A DNA stretch of 64,000 nucleotides from an uncultured Bacteroidales bacterium. Lineage in GTDB: Bacteria > Bacteroidota > Bacteroidia > Bacteroidales > UBA932. Positions within the stretch are counted from its first letter, which is position 1. Each line of letters starts with the position of its first letter. The notes under the pieces were generated by a model. The model did no database searches, was not told the DNA's origin, and saw nothing but the letters and a program-made list of their open reading frames with translations. The stretch lies in assembly GCA_946415475.1 (NCBI GenBank), contig CAMKSQ010000007.1:20246-84245 (forward strand), in the 5' to 3' direction. This document shows positions 16,217 through 26,121 of this stretch, in pieces. Position numbers and translations under genes: made by a program.

Positions 16217-16224
16217 TAATTTTG
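16217..16224 (+). promoter_or_regulatory. Promoter -7 box for the beta-glucan utilisation locus
   Basis: TAATTTTG matches TAnnTTTG and lies 24 bp before the GH3 start codon. TTG at 16191-16193 may be the -33 element. Confidence 0.55.
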
Positions 16225-16247
16225 CATCGAACCAATAACCAAACCGA

Positions 16248-18461
16248 ATGCATTCTTTTCGCACTCTCTTAGTCGCATTTGCTGCGGGGCTGTTGCTCTC
16301 CTGCTCCTCCCAGGACGTTACGGAAAAGCAGATTGACCAGCTGCTCGCAAAAATGACCCTGGCCGAGAAAATTGGCCAGATGAATCAAGTCTCTGCAGGA
16401 GGAGATGTGGCTAATTATGCCGAAGCCCTGCGAAAGGGCCAGATCGGATCCATCCTGAACGAAGTGGACCCCGTAAAAATCAACGAATTCCAGCGTATCG
16501 CCGTTACGGAATCCCGCTTGGGTATTCCGCTGCTGGTAGCCCGTGACGTGATTCACGGCTTCCACACGGTGTATCCCATTCCCTTGGGCCTGGCCGCTAC
16601 CTTCGACCCTGCATTAGTAGAGGAAGGCGCGCGCGTAGCCGCACTTGAGGCCACCGCGCAGGGTATCCGCTGGACCTTCTCCCCGATGCTGGACATCGCC
16701 CGTGACCCCCGCTGGGGCCGCATGGCAGAAGGCAGCGGCGAGGATCCGTACCTGGACGCCTGCATGGCAGAGGCCATGATTTACGGTTATCAGGGCAGAA
16801 CGGCCGATTCCACTTCCATGGCCGCCTGCATCAAGCACTTTGTTGGCTACGGCGCTGCGGAAGGCGGACGCGACTACAACAGCACCCTTATTCCGGAACA
16901 CCTGCTCAGGAATGTCTATCTCCCTCCCTTTGAGGCCGGTGTCCAGGCCGGTGCCATGACGCTGATGACCTCCTTCAACGACAATGACGGTGTGCCTTCC
17001 ACGGGCAATACCTATATATTAAAGGACATCCTCCGCAACGAATGGGGCTTCGACGGCCTGGTGGTCACCGACTGGAATTCCATGGGCGAAATGATCAACC
17101 ACGGTTTTGGTGCAGACCGCAAGGACGTGGCCGAAAAGGCCGTGAACGCCGGCGTGGATATGGACATGATGACGATGGGTTTCATTTCCCACCTGGAAGA
17201 ACTGGTGAAGAGTGGCGCCGTAAAGGAAAAGACCATCGACAATGCCGTTCGCAACATCCTTCGCGTCAAAATCAAGCTGGGCCTGTTCGAGAACCCTTAT
17301 ATTGACGTAGAGGCCTCCAAACCCGTCCAGTATGCTCCGGAGCATCTGGCATCGGCCCAAAAGACGGCCGAAGAGGCGGCCATTCTCCTTAAGAACAACG
17401 GTGTGCTTCCCCTCAAGGGCAGCCGCCGGATCCTGGTCACCGGTCCTCTGGCCGATGCCCCGCACGACCAGTTGGGCACTTGGGCCTTCGACGGCGAAAA
17501 AGCCCATACGGTCACTCCGCTGAAAGCCCTCCAGGAGCGTTTCCCCGGTCAGGTGGAATTCGTTCCCGGCCTGCGCTACAGCCGCGATTACCGGGACCGC
17601 TTTGACGATGTCGTCGCTGCCGCCCGCCGTGCAGACGTAGTCCTTGCCTTCCTGGGTGAGGAAGCCATCCTTTCCGGTGAGGCCCATTCCCTGGCCGATC
17701 TCAACCTCAAGGGCTCCCAGAGCGAACTCCTATCGGCCCTGAAAGCTACGGGCAAACCTGTAGTGGCCGTGGTGATGGCCGGACGCCCGCTTACCATCGA
17801 GCGTGACCTGCCCAACGCGGATGCCCTGCTGTACAGCTTCCATCCGGGCACGATGGGCGGCCCTGCGCTGGTGAACCTCCTTTGGGGCGATGTGAACCCC
17901 TCCGGAAAAACGCCGGTCACCTTCCTTCGTACCGTGGGCCAGGCCCCAATGTACTACAATCACAACATGACCGGCCGTCCCTACAGCGGCGAACTGCTGC
18001 TGGATGCCATCCAGCCGGAGGCCGGACAGACATCCCTCGGGAATACGTCCTATTATCTGGACTACGGCGCCTATCCGCTCTTCCCCTTCGGTTACGGTCT
18101 CAGCTACACCAGCTTCGCCTATTCCGCCATCGGCCTGGATAAGGATACCTACAAGGTCGATGACACCATCACCGTCAACTTCATCCTCACCAATACCGGC
18201 GCGTATGACGGTACTGAGGTGGCTCAGGTGTATGTCCGCGACCTGGTGGGTTCCATCGCCCGTCCGGTGAAAGAGCTCAAGGCTTTCGAGCGGGTGAGCC
18301 TGAAGGCCGGCGAGAGCCGCACCCTTTCCGTGAAAATCCCCGTGAAGGAGCTTGCCTTCTACGGTCTGGACGGAAAGAAGAAGGTGGAACCCGGTGACTT
18401 CCAGCTGTGGGTAGCCGGCGACAGCGCCAGCGGTACCCCCGTTCCATTTGCAATCCATTAA
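16248..18461 (+). CDS. GH3 beta-glucosidase lipoprotein (BglX-like)
   Basis: 737 residues. Signal with lipobox (FAAGLLLSCSSQ). Glycoside hydrolase family 3: N-terminal TIM barrel with RWGRMAEGSGEDPYLDACM and the nucleophile Asp ~275 in GLVVTDWNSMGE; C-terminal domain with EEAILSGEAHSLADLNLKGSQ (acid/base region), LFPFGYGLSYTSF and a fibronectin III-like domain from ~residue 640. It should release glucose from beta-linked gluco-oligosaccharides in the periplasm. It is the first gene of the locus, 35 bp before susC. Together with GH16 this points to beta-1,3 or mixed-linkage beta-glucan. Confidence 0.92.
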   Translation: MHSFRTLLVAFAAGLLLSCSSQDVTEKQIDQLLAKMTLAEKIGQMNQVSAGGDVANYAEALRKGQIGSILNEVDPVKINEFQRIAVTESRLGIPLLVARDVIHGFHTVYPIPLGLAATFDPALVEEGARVAALEATAQGIRWTFSPMLDIARDPRWGRMAEGSGEDPYLDACMAEAMIYGYQGRTADSTSMAACIKHFVGYGAAEGGRDYNSTLIPEHLLRNVYLPPFEAGVQAGAMTLMTSFNDNDGVPSTGNTYILKDILRNEWGFDGLVVTDWNSMGEMINHGFGADRKDVAEKAVNAGVDMDMMTMGFISHLEELVKSGAVKEKTIDNAVRNILRVKIKLGLFENPYIDVEASKPVQYAPEHLASAQKTAEEAAILLKNNGVLPLKGSRRILVTGPLADAPHDQLGTWAFDGEKAHTVTPLKALQERFPGQVEFVPGLRYSRDYRDRFDDVVAAARRADVVLAFLGEEAILSGEAHSLADLNLKGSQSELLSALKATGKPVVAVVMAGRPLTIERDLPNADALLYSFHPGTMGGPALVNLLWGDVNPSGKTPVTFLRTVGQAPMYYNHNMTGRPYSGELLLDAIQPEAGQTSLGNTSYYLDYGAYPLFPFGYGLSYTSFAYSAIGLDKDTYKVDDTITVNFILTNTGAYDGTEVAQVYVRDLVGSIARPVKELKAFERVSLKAGESRTLSVKIPVKELAFYGLDGKKKVEPGDFQLWVAGDSASGTPVPFAIH

Positions 18462-18496
18462 CCAACCAAATAATAATAACCAACGTACAAAAGCGT

Positions 18497-21400
18497 ATGA
18501 AAAAAATCGCAACTCTGATCCTTACATTAGGATTGGCTTTGTCGGCAGTGGCCCAGAACGTCACCCTCAAGGGTGTCGTGAAGGACAGCGCCGGCGAACC
18601 TATCACCGGAGCGTTTGTCGTACAGCAGGGAACCAACAATGGTTCCATGACGGGGGTGGACGGAGACTTCGTCCTTTCCACGCCGCGTGGGGCATCCATT
18701 GAAGTTTCCTGCATCGGCTATGCAACGCAGGTGATTGTCAACAACGGCGAGCAGAACATGGAGGTAGTCCTTCCGGACGACACCCAGATGCTCGAGGAAA
18801 CGGTGGTCATCGGTTACGGTGTCCAGAAAAAGTCCGTGGTGACGGCCTCTATCGCCAAGGTAGACGCCGAAGCCCTGGGAGTGACCGCTCCCACCCGCGT
18901 GGATAACGCCCTCAAGGGCCTTACCGCCGGTGTGCAGGTCACCTCTTCGTCCGGTCAGCCTGGCGCCTCTTCCCGTATCCGTATCCGCGGTATCGGCACC
19001 ATCAATGACTCCAACCCGTTATACATCGTGGACGGTATGCCCATGGGCATCGATGGTATCGACTACCTGAACCCTCAGGATATCGAGTCCATCGAAGTGC
19101 TCAAGGATGCTGCCGCCGGTGCTGTTTACGGTGCCCGTGCTGCGAACGGCGTTATCCTGGTTACCACCAAGAAGGGCGCTAAAGGCTCCACGCGTGTCAC
19201 GTACGATTTCTCCTACGGCTGGTCCAGCCCTTGGCGCGAGCGTGACGTCCTGAATGCCAGCGAATATGCCCTCATGAACAATGAAGGCCGCATCAACGCC
19301 GGTATGAATCCCGTTTATGCCGATCCCTGGTCCTATGGAGAGGGTACCAACTGGCAGAAGCAGGTGTTCAACTACAACGCCCCTTCCCAGAACCACGAGG
19401 TTTCCGTGAGTGGAGCTACCGATAAGGTGAACTACTACCTGTCCCTGGGTTATGTGAAGCAGGAAGGTATTGTGGGTGGACAATACGGCCGTTCCAACTA
19501 CGACCGTCTCACGGTGCGTTCCAACACCACCTACACCCTCTTCGACAAGAAGGATGAGCGCAACTGGCTCAACAACATGAACCTTACCTCCCAGCTCTCC
19601 TATGCCAACATTCATTCCAGAGGCATCGACGAGAACTCTCAGTGGGGTTCCCCGCTGGGATCGGCCCTGGCCCTGAGCCCTATCCTGGGCGTGTATGCCA
19701 CCGATGAGCAGCTGGCCGAATACAACGTAATCTATGCCGGTCAGACGCTGGTAGCCGACGACAAGGGTACCTTTATGATCCCCGGTATGGACTACAACGA
19801 AATGGTGAACCCGATTGCCAGCCTGAACCTGCCTGCCAACCAGAACTGGACCCATAAGTTCACGGCCGGTTTCTCCGCAGAACTCCAGATTTGGGACAAC
19901 CTCAAATTCAAGAGCTCCATCGGCTTCGACATGGGCTTCTGGGGCAACGAGGGTTACACTCCGCTGTTCTACCTGTCCGGCAACAACAAGGCCGAAAACT
20001 CCAATGCCAACGCATACTCTGCACAGAGCTTCAGCTGGCAGCTGGAAAATGTGCTGTCCTACAACAAGACCCTGGGCAAGCACAGCTTCTCCGTCCTGTT
20101 GGGACAGAGTGCTTTCCGTTCCCGTGGCAAGCAGCTGGGCGGTTCCCGCCTGGACCTGGGCTCCGAGAACTATAACAAGCCTTATATCGACAATGCCACC
20201 GGCCTTCAGGAAGACGGCCGTATGAGCGTGTATGGTGCCGATTATACCGAGCACCGCCTGGCCTCCTACTTCGCCCGTGCCGACTACAACTACAACGAGC
20301 GCTATATGGCCCAGGTAACTGTACGTCGTGACGGTTCTTCCCGCTTCGGTTCCAACAACAAGTGGGGCGTATTCCCTTCCTTCTCCCTGGGTTGGAATAT
20401 CCACAAGGAACCTTATATCCCCGTTCCCACCTGGCTGTCCAACGCCAAGCTGCGTTTCTCCTGGGGTAAGAACGGTAACGAAAACATCGGTGACTTCCGC
20501 TACACCGTGATGACCGCCAAGGACCGCAACTACATCCTGGGAACCTCCGAGAGCGTAGCTCAGGGCGTTAAGTCCGGCGGCCTGGCCAACCCCGACCTCC
20601 GTTGGGAAGAGTCCACCCAGACCAACGTCGGTTTGGATTTGGGCTTCCTGCAGAATGCCGTCACCTTCTCCGTGGACTGGTATAAGAAGCGCACCAACGG
20701 CATGCTGATGGAAACCCCGATCAACGCCTATGTAGGTGAAGACAAGCCCATTGGCAACGTAGGTGTGATGGACAACACCGGTGTGGAATTCGAAGCCAGC
20801 TGGAAATTTCACGCAGGCGACGCCAACTTCCGTCTGGGCGGCAATGCCACCTACCTCAAGAACACCCTTATCAACCTGGGTAACGACAGCGGCTTCCAGA
20901 ACTATGGCTCCTTCCAGGGTGCCGGTTCCATCTCCCGCGCTGAAAACGGCAAGCCTTTCGTCTTCTTCTATGGTTACAAGACGGACGGTATCTTCCAGAA
21001 CCAGGCCGAAATCGACGCTTATGTGAATAAGGATGGCGACAAGATTATGCCGAACGCCGTTCCCGGTGACGTCCGTTTCGTGGATGTGAATGGCGACGGT
21101 GTCTTTGACGATAACGACCGTACCGACATCGGTAACGGTACGCCTGACTGGACCTGGGGTATCAACTTCAGCGCCAACTGGAAGGGTATCGACTTCTACA
21201 TGCTGTGGCAGGGTACCGCCGGCAACGATGTACTGGACCTGACCCGCCGTGTGGATATCGCCCAGTCCAACCTGCCTTCCTATATGCTGAACCGCTGGAC
21301 CGGTGAAGGCACCTCCAACCGCATTCCCCGTTATGTCCGTGGCGACTCCGTCAACTGGCAGCTCTCCGACCTCTATGTCTATGACGGTTCCTATGGCCGT

Positions 21401-21622
21401 CTGAAGACCATCCAGCTGGGTTACACCCTTCCTGAGAAGCTCACCAAGAAGATCTTCATCTCCATGCTGCGTTTCTATGTGAGCGCCGAGAACCTGGCCA
21501 CCATCACCAAGTATCACGGTTACGATCCGGAAATCTCTTCCGGCGGCACTTCCCTGGGTATCGACTACGGTGTATATCCTCAGCCGCGCACGTTCCGTGT
21601 TGGTCTGAATCTTAAATTCTAA
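18497..21622 (+). CDS. SusC/RagA-family TonB-dependent transporter
   Basis: 1041 residues. Signal MKKIATLILTLGLALSAVAQ, a carboxypeptidase-regulatory-like domain (LKGVVKDSAGEPITGAFVV, residues ~22-105), a plug with PLYIVDGMPMGIDGID and IESIEVLKDAAAGAVYGARA, and a beta barrel ending with PQPRTFRVGLNLKF. It imports oligosaccharides across the outer membrane with its SusD lid and TonB energy. The start ATG 18497 begins the signal peptide. The next gene, susD, is 15 bp downstream. Confidence 0.95.
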   Translation: MKKIATLILTLGLALSAVAQNVTLKGVVKDSAGEPITGAFVVQQGTNNGSMTGVDGDFVLSTPRGASIEVSCIGYATQVIVNNGEQNMEVVLPDDTQMLEETVVIGYGVQKKSVVTASIAKVDAEALGVTAPTRVDNALKGLTAGVQVTSSSGQPGASSRIRIRGIGTINDSNPLYIVDGMPMGIDGIDYLNPQDIESIEVLKDAAAGAVYGARAANGVILVTTKKGAKGSTRVTYDFSYGWSSPWRERDVLNASEYALMNNEGRINAGMNPVYADPWSYGEGTNWQKQVFNYNAPSQNHEVSVSGATDKVNYYLSLGYVKQEGIVGGQYGRSNYDRLTVRSNTTYTLFDKKDERNWLNNMNLTSQLSYANIHSRGIDENSQWGSPLGSALALSPILGVYATDEQLAEYNVIYAGQTLVADDKGTFMIPGMDYNEMVNPIASLNLPANQNWTHKFTAGFSAELQIWDNLKFKSSIGFDMGFWGNEGYTPLFYLSGNNKAENSNANAYSAQSFSWQLENVLSYNKTLGKHSFSVLLGQSAFRSRGKQLGGSRLDLGSENYNKPYIDNATGLQEDGRMSVYGADYTEHRLASYFARADYNYNERYMAQVTVRRDGSSRFGSNNKWGVFPSFSLGWNIHKEPYIPVPTWLSNAKLRFSWGKNGNENIGDFRYTVMTAKDRNYILGTSESVAQGVKSGGLANPDLRWEESTQTNVGLDLGFLQNAVTFSVDWYKKRTNGMLMETPINAYVGEDKPIGNVGVMDNTGVEFEASWKFHAGDANFRLGGNATYLKNTLINLGNDSGFQNYGSFQGAGSISRAENGKPFVFFYGYKTDGIFQNQAEIDAYVNKDGDKIMPNAVPGDVRFVDVNGDGVFDDNDRTDIGNGTPDWTWGINFSANWKGIDFYMLWQGTAGNDVLDLTRRVDIAQSNLPSYMLNRWTGEGTSNRIPRYVRGDSVNWQLSDLYVYDGSYGRLKTIQLGYTLPEKLTKKIFISMLRFYVSAENLATITKYHGYDPEISSGGTSLGIDYGVYPQPRTFRVGLNLKF

Positions 21623-21637
21623 ACGGGAGGAAAGGAT

Positions 21638-23170
21638 ATGAAAAAGAACATTTTATATGCACTGACAGCCGCCGGCATTCTTTTCACCGCCTGCGGAAAG
21701 GAATTCCTCACCGTGGAACACCCCACGGCCAGCCCGCTGGAGGAATACTTCACCACCCCCGAGCATCTGCAAGAGGCCGTTATCGCTGCCTACGATCCGC
21801 TGGAGTGGTTCGACTGGGGCAACAACCAGTACAATCCGCTCAACATTATGAGCGACATTATGGCCGACCAGATTTGGGTGGGTGGCTCCGATAAGAGCGA
21901 CAACGCCTTCTGGCACCTGATGATGAACTTCGAGGCCCTTCCGACCAACTGCATGAGCGGTATCTGGGCCGATTGCTACACCGGTATCAAGCGCAGCAAC
22001 GATGTCATCACCTATATGGGATGGACCAAAGAGCTGGATGCAGCAGAAGGCAAGGTCGTAGAGGCTCAGGCCCGTGTCCTGCGCGCCTTCTACTATAACA
22101 TCCTCTGGAAATTCTGGGGCAACATTCCTTATTATGAGGTGAACCTCACCGGCGACTTTACCGCCCAGCAAATCCAGGCTGACGAAGTGTACGGCAAAAT
22201 CATGGCCGACCTGGAAGGCGCCATCGCCCTGAACGCCCTGCCCATGAAATGGACGGGTGAAAATACGGGCCGCGTTTCCAAGGCGATGGCCTATATGCTG
22301 TACGCCGAAATGGCTATGTACCAGAACGATGCCACGCGTCTGCCCAAGGCGCTGGATTATATGAAGGAAATCATTGCTGCCGATTACGACCTCATCCCTG
22401 ACTACGGCGTGCTCTTCAAGGAAGAGAGCGAGTGGGGCGTTGAGACCATCTTCGACATCAATTACAAGGACGACAACGCTGCCCGCAGCTGGTCCTGGCC
22501 TTACACAGCCGGTGGTACTGTACTGCCTCGTCTGATCAGCCCCAACGGCTGGAGCGGAGATGGTGTTCACGACAACGGCTGGGGCTTTGCTCCCGTTCGT
22601 ATGGAAACCTACGAAATGTATGATGCGGCCGATGCCCGTCGTGACGCTACCTGCTGGTATGCCGGTGCCGGTGTGGGTTACAACCCCCGCTATCAGGACA
22701 CGGGTGTCTTCCTGGAGAAGTACATCGCTTACAAGGAGAACAACGCCGGTCAGCTGGCCGACGGTGACCTCAACTTCAACAACAACCTTCGCATCTATCG
22801 CTTTGCCGAAACCCTGCTGAACGCCGCCGAGCTGGTGGTCCGCGGTTATGGTAGCGGCGATGCCGCCACCTGGCTGAATAGGGTTCACGGCCGTTCCCTG
22901 AATGGTGCCACCGTGGATCTGAGCCTGGAGAACATCAAGAAGGAACGCCAACTGGAATTCGTGGGCGAAGGCAAGCGTTACTGGGACCTGGTTCGTTGGG
23001 AACTGACGAACGATGCCGACGGCATTAAGGCTTCCACCGTGCTTACTCCCGATGAATATGGCTACCGTACCAATAGCTGGACGGCTTCCAAGAAGTACCT
23101 GCCCATCCCTCAGGGCGAGATCGACTCGGCCAAGGGCAAGACGTATGAACTCACCCAGAATAACTATTGA
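21638..23170 (+). CDS. SusD/RagB-family glycan-binding lipoprotein
   Basis: 510 residues. Lipoprotein signal (MKKNILYALTAAGILFTAC), the SusD start pattern EFLTVEHPTASPLEEYFTT, TPR-like helices and the C-terminal block IKKERQLEFVGEGKRYWDLVR followed by YLPIPQGEID. It caps SusC and binds the glycan at the surface. A Shine-Dalgarno-like GGGAGGAAAGG precedes the ATG, stronger than at most genes here. The downstream gene starts 2 bp after the stop. Confidence 0.95.
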   Translation: MKKNILYALTAAGILFTACGKEFLTVEHPTASPLEEYFTTPEHLQEAVIAAYDPLEWFDWGNNQYNPLNIMSDIMADQIWVGGSDKSDNAFWHLMMNFEALPTNCMSGIWADCYTGIKRSNDVITYMGWTKELDAAEGKVVEAQARVLRAFYYNILWKFWGNIPYYEVNLTGDFTAQQIQADEVYGKIMADLEGAIALNALPMKWTGENTGRVSKAMAYMLYAEMAMYQNDATRLPKALDYMKEIIAADYDLIPDYGVLFKEESEWGVETIFDINYKDDNAARSWSWPYTAGGTVLPRLISPNGWSGDGVHDNGWGFAPVRMETYEMYDAADARRDATCWYAGAGVGYNPRYQDTGVFLEKYIAYKENNAGQLADGDLNFNNNLRIYRFAETLLNAAELVVRGYGSGDAATWLNRVHGRSLNGATVDLSLENIKKERQLEFVGEGKRYWDLVRWELTNDADGIKASTVLTPDEYGYRTNSWTASKKYLPIPQGEIDSAKGKTYELTQNNY

Positions 23171-23172
23171 TT

Positions 23173-26118
23173 ATGAAAAGATTTGTATATATACTCTCTG
23201 CAGTTCTGGCCTTTGCCGCTTGTGCCAAGGAAGAGATTCGTCACCCTTCCGAGGCCCAGGCCCCTGCCACCGCCTCTGTGTATGAGCCGGTCATCACTGT
23301 AGACCAGGAGACCAACCAGGTCACCTTCTCGATAGATGCCAAGGGTGTCATTCCCATTTGGCTCTTCTACAACAGCAAGACGGAGGATTATACCGACCGT
23401 TATGCCCGGAATGGCCTGCAGCGCATTTTCACCAACGCTGGCGACTATAAAGTCCGGATGCAGATCATGAACGCTGCGGGTGTTACTCCCGACTATGTGG
23501 AAAAATCCTTCCATATCGACAATACGCTCGTCAACTTCGACAAGTACATTAAGTTCATTGCCGGAGGTGCGGAAGGCTACCGTGTCTGGCGCATCGACAA
23601 CAGCGCCGAGGGTCATATGGCCTGCGGTGAAAGCATCAGCAATGCTGCCGGATGGTGGTCTGCCAAGGCCGATGAAAAGGCAGAGTTTGGCGTGTACGAC
23701 AACCGTGTTGCCTTCAATACCGAAGGTGCGTACGGATTCGATCCCGGTGAATCCGGTACCGTGTACGTGAATGTCGGTGTGACGGATGCTCCCTATGGCG
23801 AGGCCGGTCATGACGCCGACTATCAGGTTGCCGTAGATCCTGTGGAGGCCACTTATTCCTTCTCCGTGGAAGGTGACAACCTGCTCCTGAACCTGCCCGC
23901 CGGAACGCCGTTCCCGTACATCCCCAACAACGACTTCATCAAGGACACCAAGTTCTATGTACAGAGCATGAATGCCAGCGCCATGACCCTGGTATGGTAC
24001 ACGCCTACCGGCAACGGCGGCGGTCCCATCGCCTGGCAGTTCATCCTCACCAGCAAGGCTGGCGCCGTGAAGTTCACCGGCTTCAAGTACGACGCCGACA
24101 GCAACCTCTGGAAACCCGCCGACGAGGACCATACCCTCAACTTCTGGTATGCCCCCGGCTGGAGTCAGATTGCCGATCCCGAGACCGTAGAGAACGGCCC
24201 CGAGTACATCCTCACGCTGCCGGAAGCCACCACCGACCAGTGGCAGGCCCAGTTCTTCATCAACCCCACCAACCCCGTTATCCTGGAGGCTTCCAAGAAC
24301 TATGACTTCTCCGTGGTTATCAACACCAACAATGATCTTCCGGGTCTCACCCTCAAGCTCACCGACGTGAATAGTGACAATAACTTCCTCTTCACCGAGC
24401 GCGAGAAATTCGAGGCTGGTGAAACGGTTTACTACCTCACCGACCTGCCTGGTATCGACGCTCCCGACGGTGTCAAGATGGTCTTCGACTTTGGTGGCAA
24501 CGCCGCCGATACGGAGGTTTCCATCTCCCGCATCGTCGTGAAGGACCATGCCATCGATGACGGCACGGTGCTGCCCGATGAGCCTGAGGAGCCCGTCGAG
24601 CCGGAAAGCGGTGCCCATTACGACATCACCGGTGCCACCAACCTCTGGCGCAGCATGACCTACACCATGAGCTTCTACACCGCCCACGGTGGTAGTTGGG
24701 AAGGTCTTCCCGACACCGGCTTCGAGGCCGATGACAAGAACTATGTCTATCGTCTCACCATGCCCGAGGCAACGGACAGCCAGTGGCAGCGCCAGGTGGC
24801 CTTCCACACCGATATGAGCTCTTCGGCCGAGAACTTCTACGACTTCTGCTGCACGCTCACTTCCAGCGAGGATATCCCGGGGGTCACCATCAAGTTGGTC
24901 AAGGAAGGCGACGACAACACCTTCTATTTCGCCGATCGCCACGACCTCACGGCCAACGAGCCCTTCGTGTACAAGATGCCCAATATGCAGGGTATCGACA
25001 TGGAAAAGATAGCACTGTTCTTCGACTTTGGCGGCAACCCGGCCGACACCGAGGTGGAAATCAAGGATATCTGCTTCCAGCTGCACCAGGAGCCTCAGGG
25101 TGGTGGTGATGAAGTGGTCTTTGACTACAACGCCGCCAGCAACCTGTGGAAACCCGTAGATGCCGAGGGTGGTCATACCTATTCCCAGTACACCGCTACC
25201 GGTGACGGCTGGGAGGGGCTGCCCAATCCGGAGATTACCCAGAACGGTTCCGCTTACAGCTTCACGTATGAATCGGCCACCAGCATGCAGTGGCAGGCCC
25301 AGTTCTTCGTGATTCCTACCGATGCCACCGCCTTCGCCGTATCGGCTGACAAGTCGTACGACTTCCAGTGCAAGGTGACCTTGAGTGAGGATGTACCCGG
25401 TGTGACCTTCAAGCTCACCGACACCACCGACGACGGCAACTTCTTCTTCACCGAGCGTTGCGACATTACGGCCTATGAGGAGTTCACCTTCGAGATGACC
25501 AACATGGCCGGTATCGACGCCGCTGTCGTGAAGATGGTTTTCGACTTCGGTGGCTGCCCGGCTGGCACGGAAGTGATTATCAAGGACATCATCCTGCAGG
25601 AGCACGTGGGTGGTTCCGCCCCTTCTGGTTCCGCCCCGTTTGACTACAATGCCGATGAGAATATGTGGAAAGCGGCCGATGCCGCCCACACGTACTCCCA
25701 GTACACGGCTACCGGTGACGGCTGGTCCGGTCTTCCCAACCCGGAGATCACCCAGAACGGTTCCGCTTATAGCTTCACGTATGAATCGGCTACCAGCATG
25801 CAGTGGCAGGCTCAGTTCTTCATCATCCCTGACGCCGCCATTGCCCTGAGCGCCGAAAAGGCTTATGATTTCCAGTGCAAGGTGACTTTGAGCGAGGATG
25901 TGCCCGGCGTGACCTTCAAGCTCACCGACACGGGTGATGACGGAAACTTCCTGTTCACCGAGCGTTGCGACATTGCGGCCTACGAGGAGTTCACCTTCGA
26001 GATGACCAACCTGGCCGGTATCGACGCTGCTGCGGTGAAGATGGTCTTTGACTTTGGCGGCTGCCCGGCCGGTACCGAAGTGACCATTAAGGACATCATC
26101 CTTCGTGAACACAAGTAA
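23173..26118 (+). CDS. Surface glycan-binding protein with four tandem modules
   Basis: 981 residues. Lipoprotein signal (RFVYILSAVLAFAACAKEE), a PKD-like domain at residues ~30-115, a Trp-rich middle domain, then four related modules of ~155 residues at ~305-460, 482-637, 649-808 and 822-981. Each has N(L/M)W, a QWQ block, a PG(V/L)T(F/L/I)KL strand, and VFDFGG or FFDFGG near its end. The pattern resembles CBM4/CenC-like jelly rolls with surface Trp residues. Modules 3 and 4 are nearly identical even in DNA, indicating recent duplication or conversion. Position after SusD marks it as the SusE/F-type binding protein of the locus, likely for beta-glucan. Confidence 0.8.
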   Translation: MKRFVYILSAVLAFAACAKEEIRHPSEAQAPATASVYEPVITVDQETNQVTFSIDAKGVIPIWLFYNSKTEDYTDRYARNGLQRIFTNAGDYKVRMQIMNAAGVTPDYVEKSFHIDNTLVNFDKYIKFIAGGAEGYRVWRIDNSAEGHMACGESISNAAGWWSAKADEKAEFGVYDNRVAFNTEGAYGFDPGESGTVYVNVGVTDAPYGEAGHDADYQVAVDPVEATYSFSVEGDNLLLNLPAGTPFPYIPNNDFIKDTKFYVQSMNASAMTLVWYTPTGNGGGPIAWQFILTSKAGAVKFTGFKYDADSNLWKPADEDHTLNFWYAPGWSQIADPETVENGPEYILTLPEATTDQWQAQFFINPTNPVILEASKNYDFSVVINTNNDLPGLTLKLTDVNSDNNFLFTEREKFEAGETVYYLTDLPGIDAPDGVKMVFDFGGNAADTEVSISRIVVKDHAIDDGTVLPDEPEEPVEPESGAHYDITGATNLWRSMTYTMSFYTAHGGSWEGLPDTGFEADDKNYVYRLTMPEATDSQWQRQVAFHTDMSSSAENFYDFCCTLTSSEDIPGVTIKLVKEGDDNTFYFADRHDLTANEPFVYKMPNMQGIDMEKIALFFDFGGNPADTEVEIKDICFQLHQEPQGGGDEVVFDYNAASNLWKPVDAEGGHTYSQYTATGDGWEGLPNPEITQNGSAYSFTYESATSMQWQAQFFVIPTDATAFAVSADKSYDFQCKVTLSEDVPGVTFKLTDTTDDGNFFFTERCDITAYEEFTFEMTNMAGIDAAVVKMVFDFGGCPAGTEVIIKDIILQEHVGGSAPSGSAPFDYNADENMWKAADAAHTYSQYTATGDGWSGLPNPEITQNGSAYSFTYESATSMQWQAQFFIIPDAAIALSAEKAYDFQCKVTLSEDVPGVTFKLTDTGDDGNFLFTERCDIAAYEEFTFEMTNLAGIDAAAVKMVFDFGGCPAGTEVTIKDIILREHK

Positions 26119-26121
26119 ACC

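Noticed and set aside
19019..21517. 832-codon frame antisense to susC
   Set aside because: It has no recognisable motif or start context; the plus strand encodes a full SusC protein.
23164..26112. 982-codon frame antisense to the surface glycan-binding protein
   Set aside because: The plus-strand frame has a lipoprotein signal, conserved modules and operon position. The antisense frame is open because of codon bias and internal repeats.
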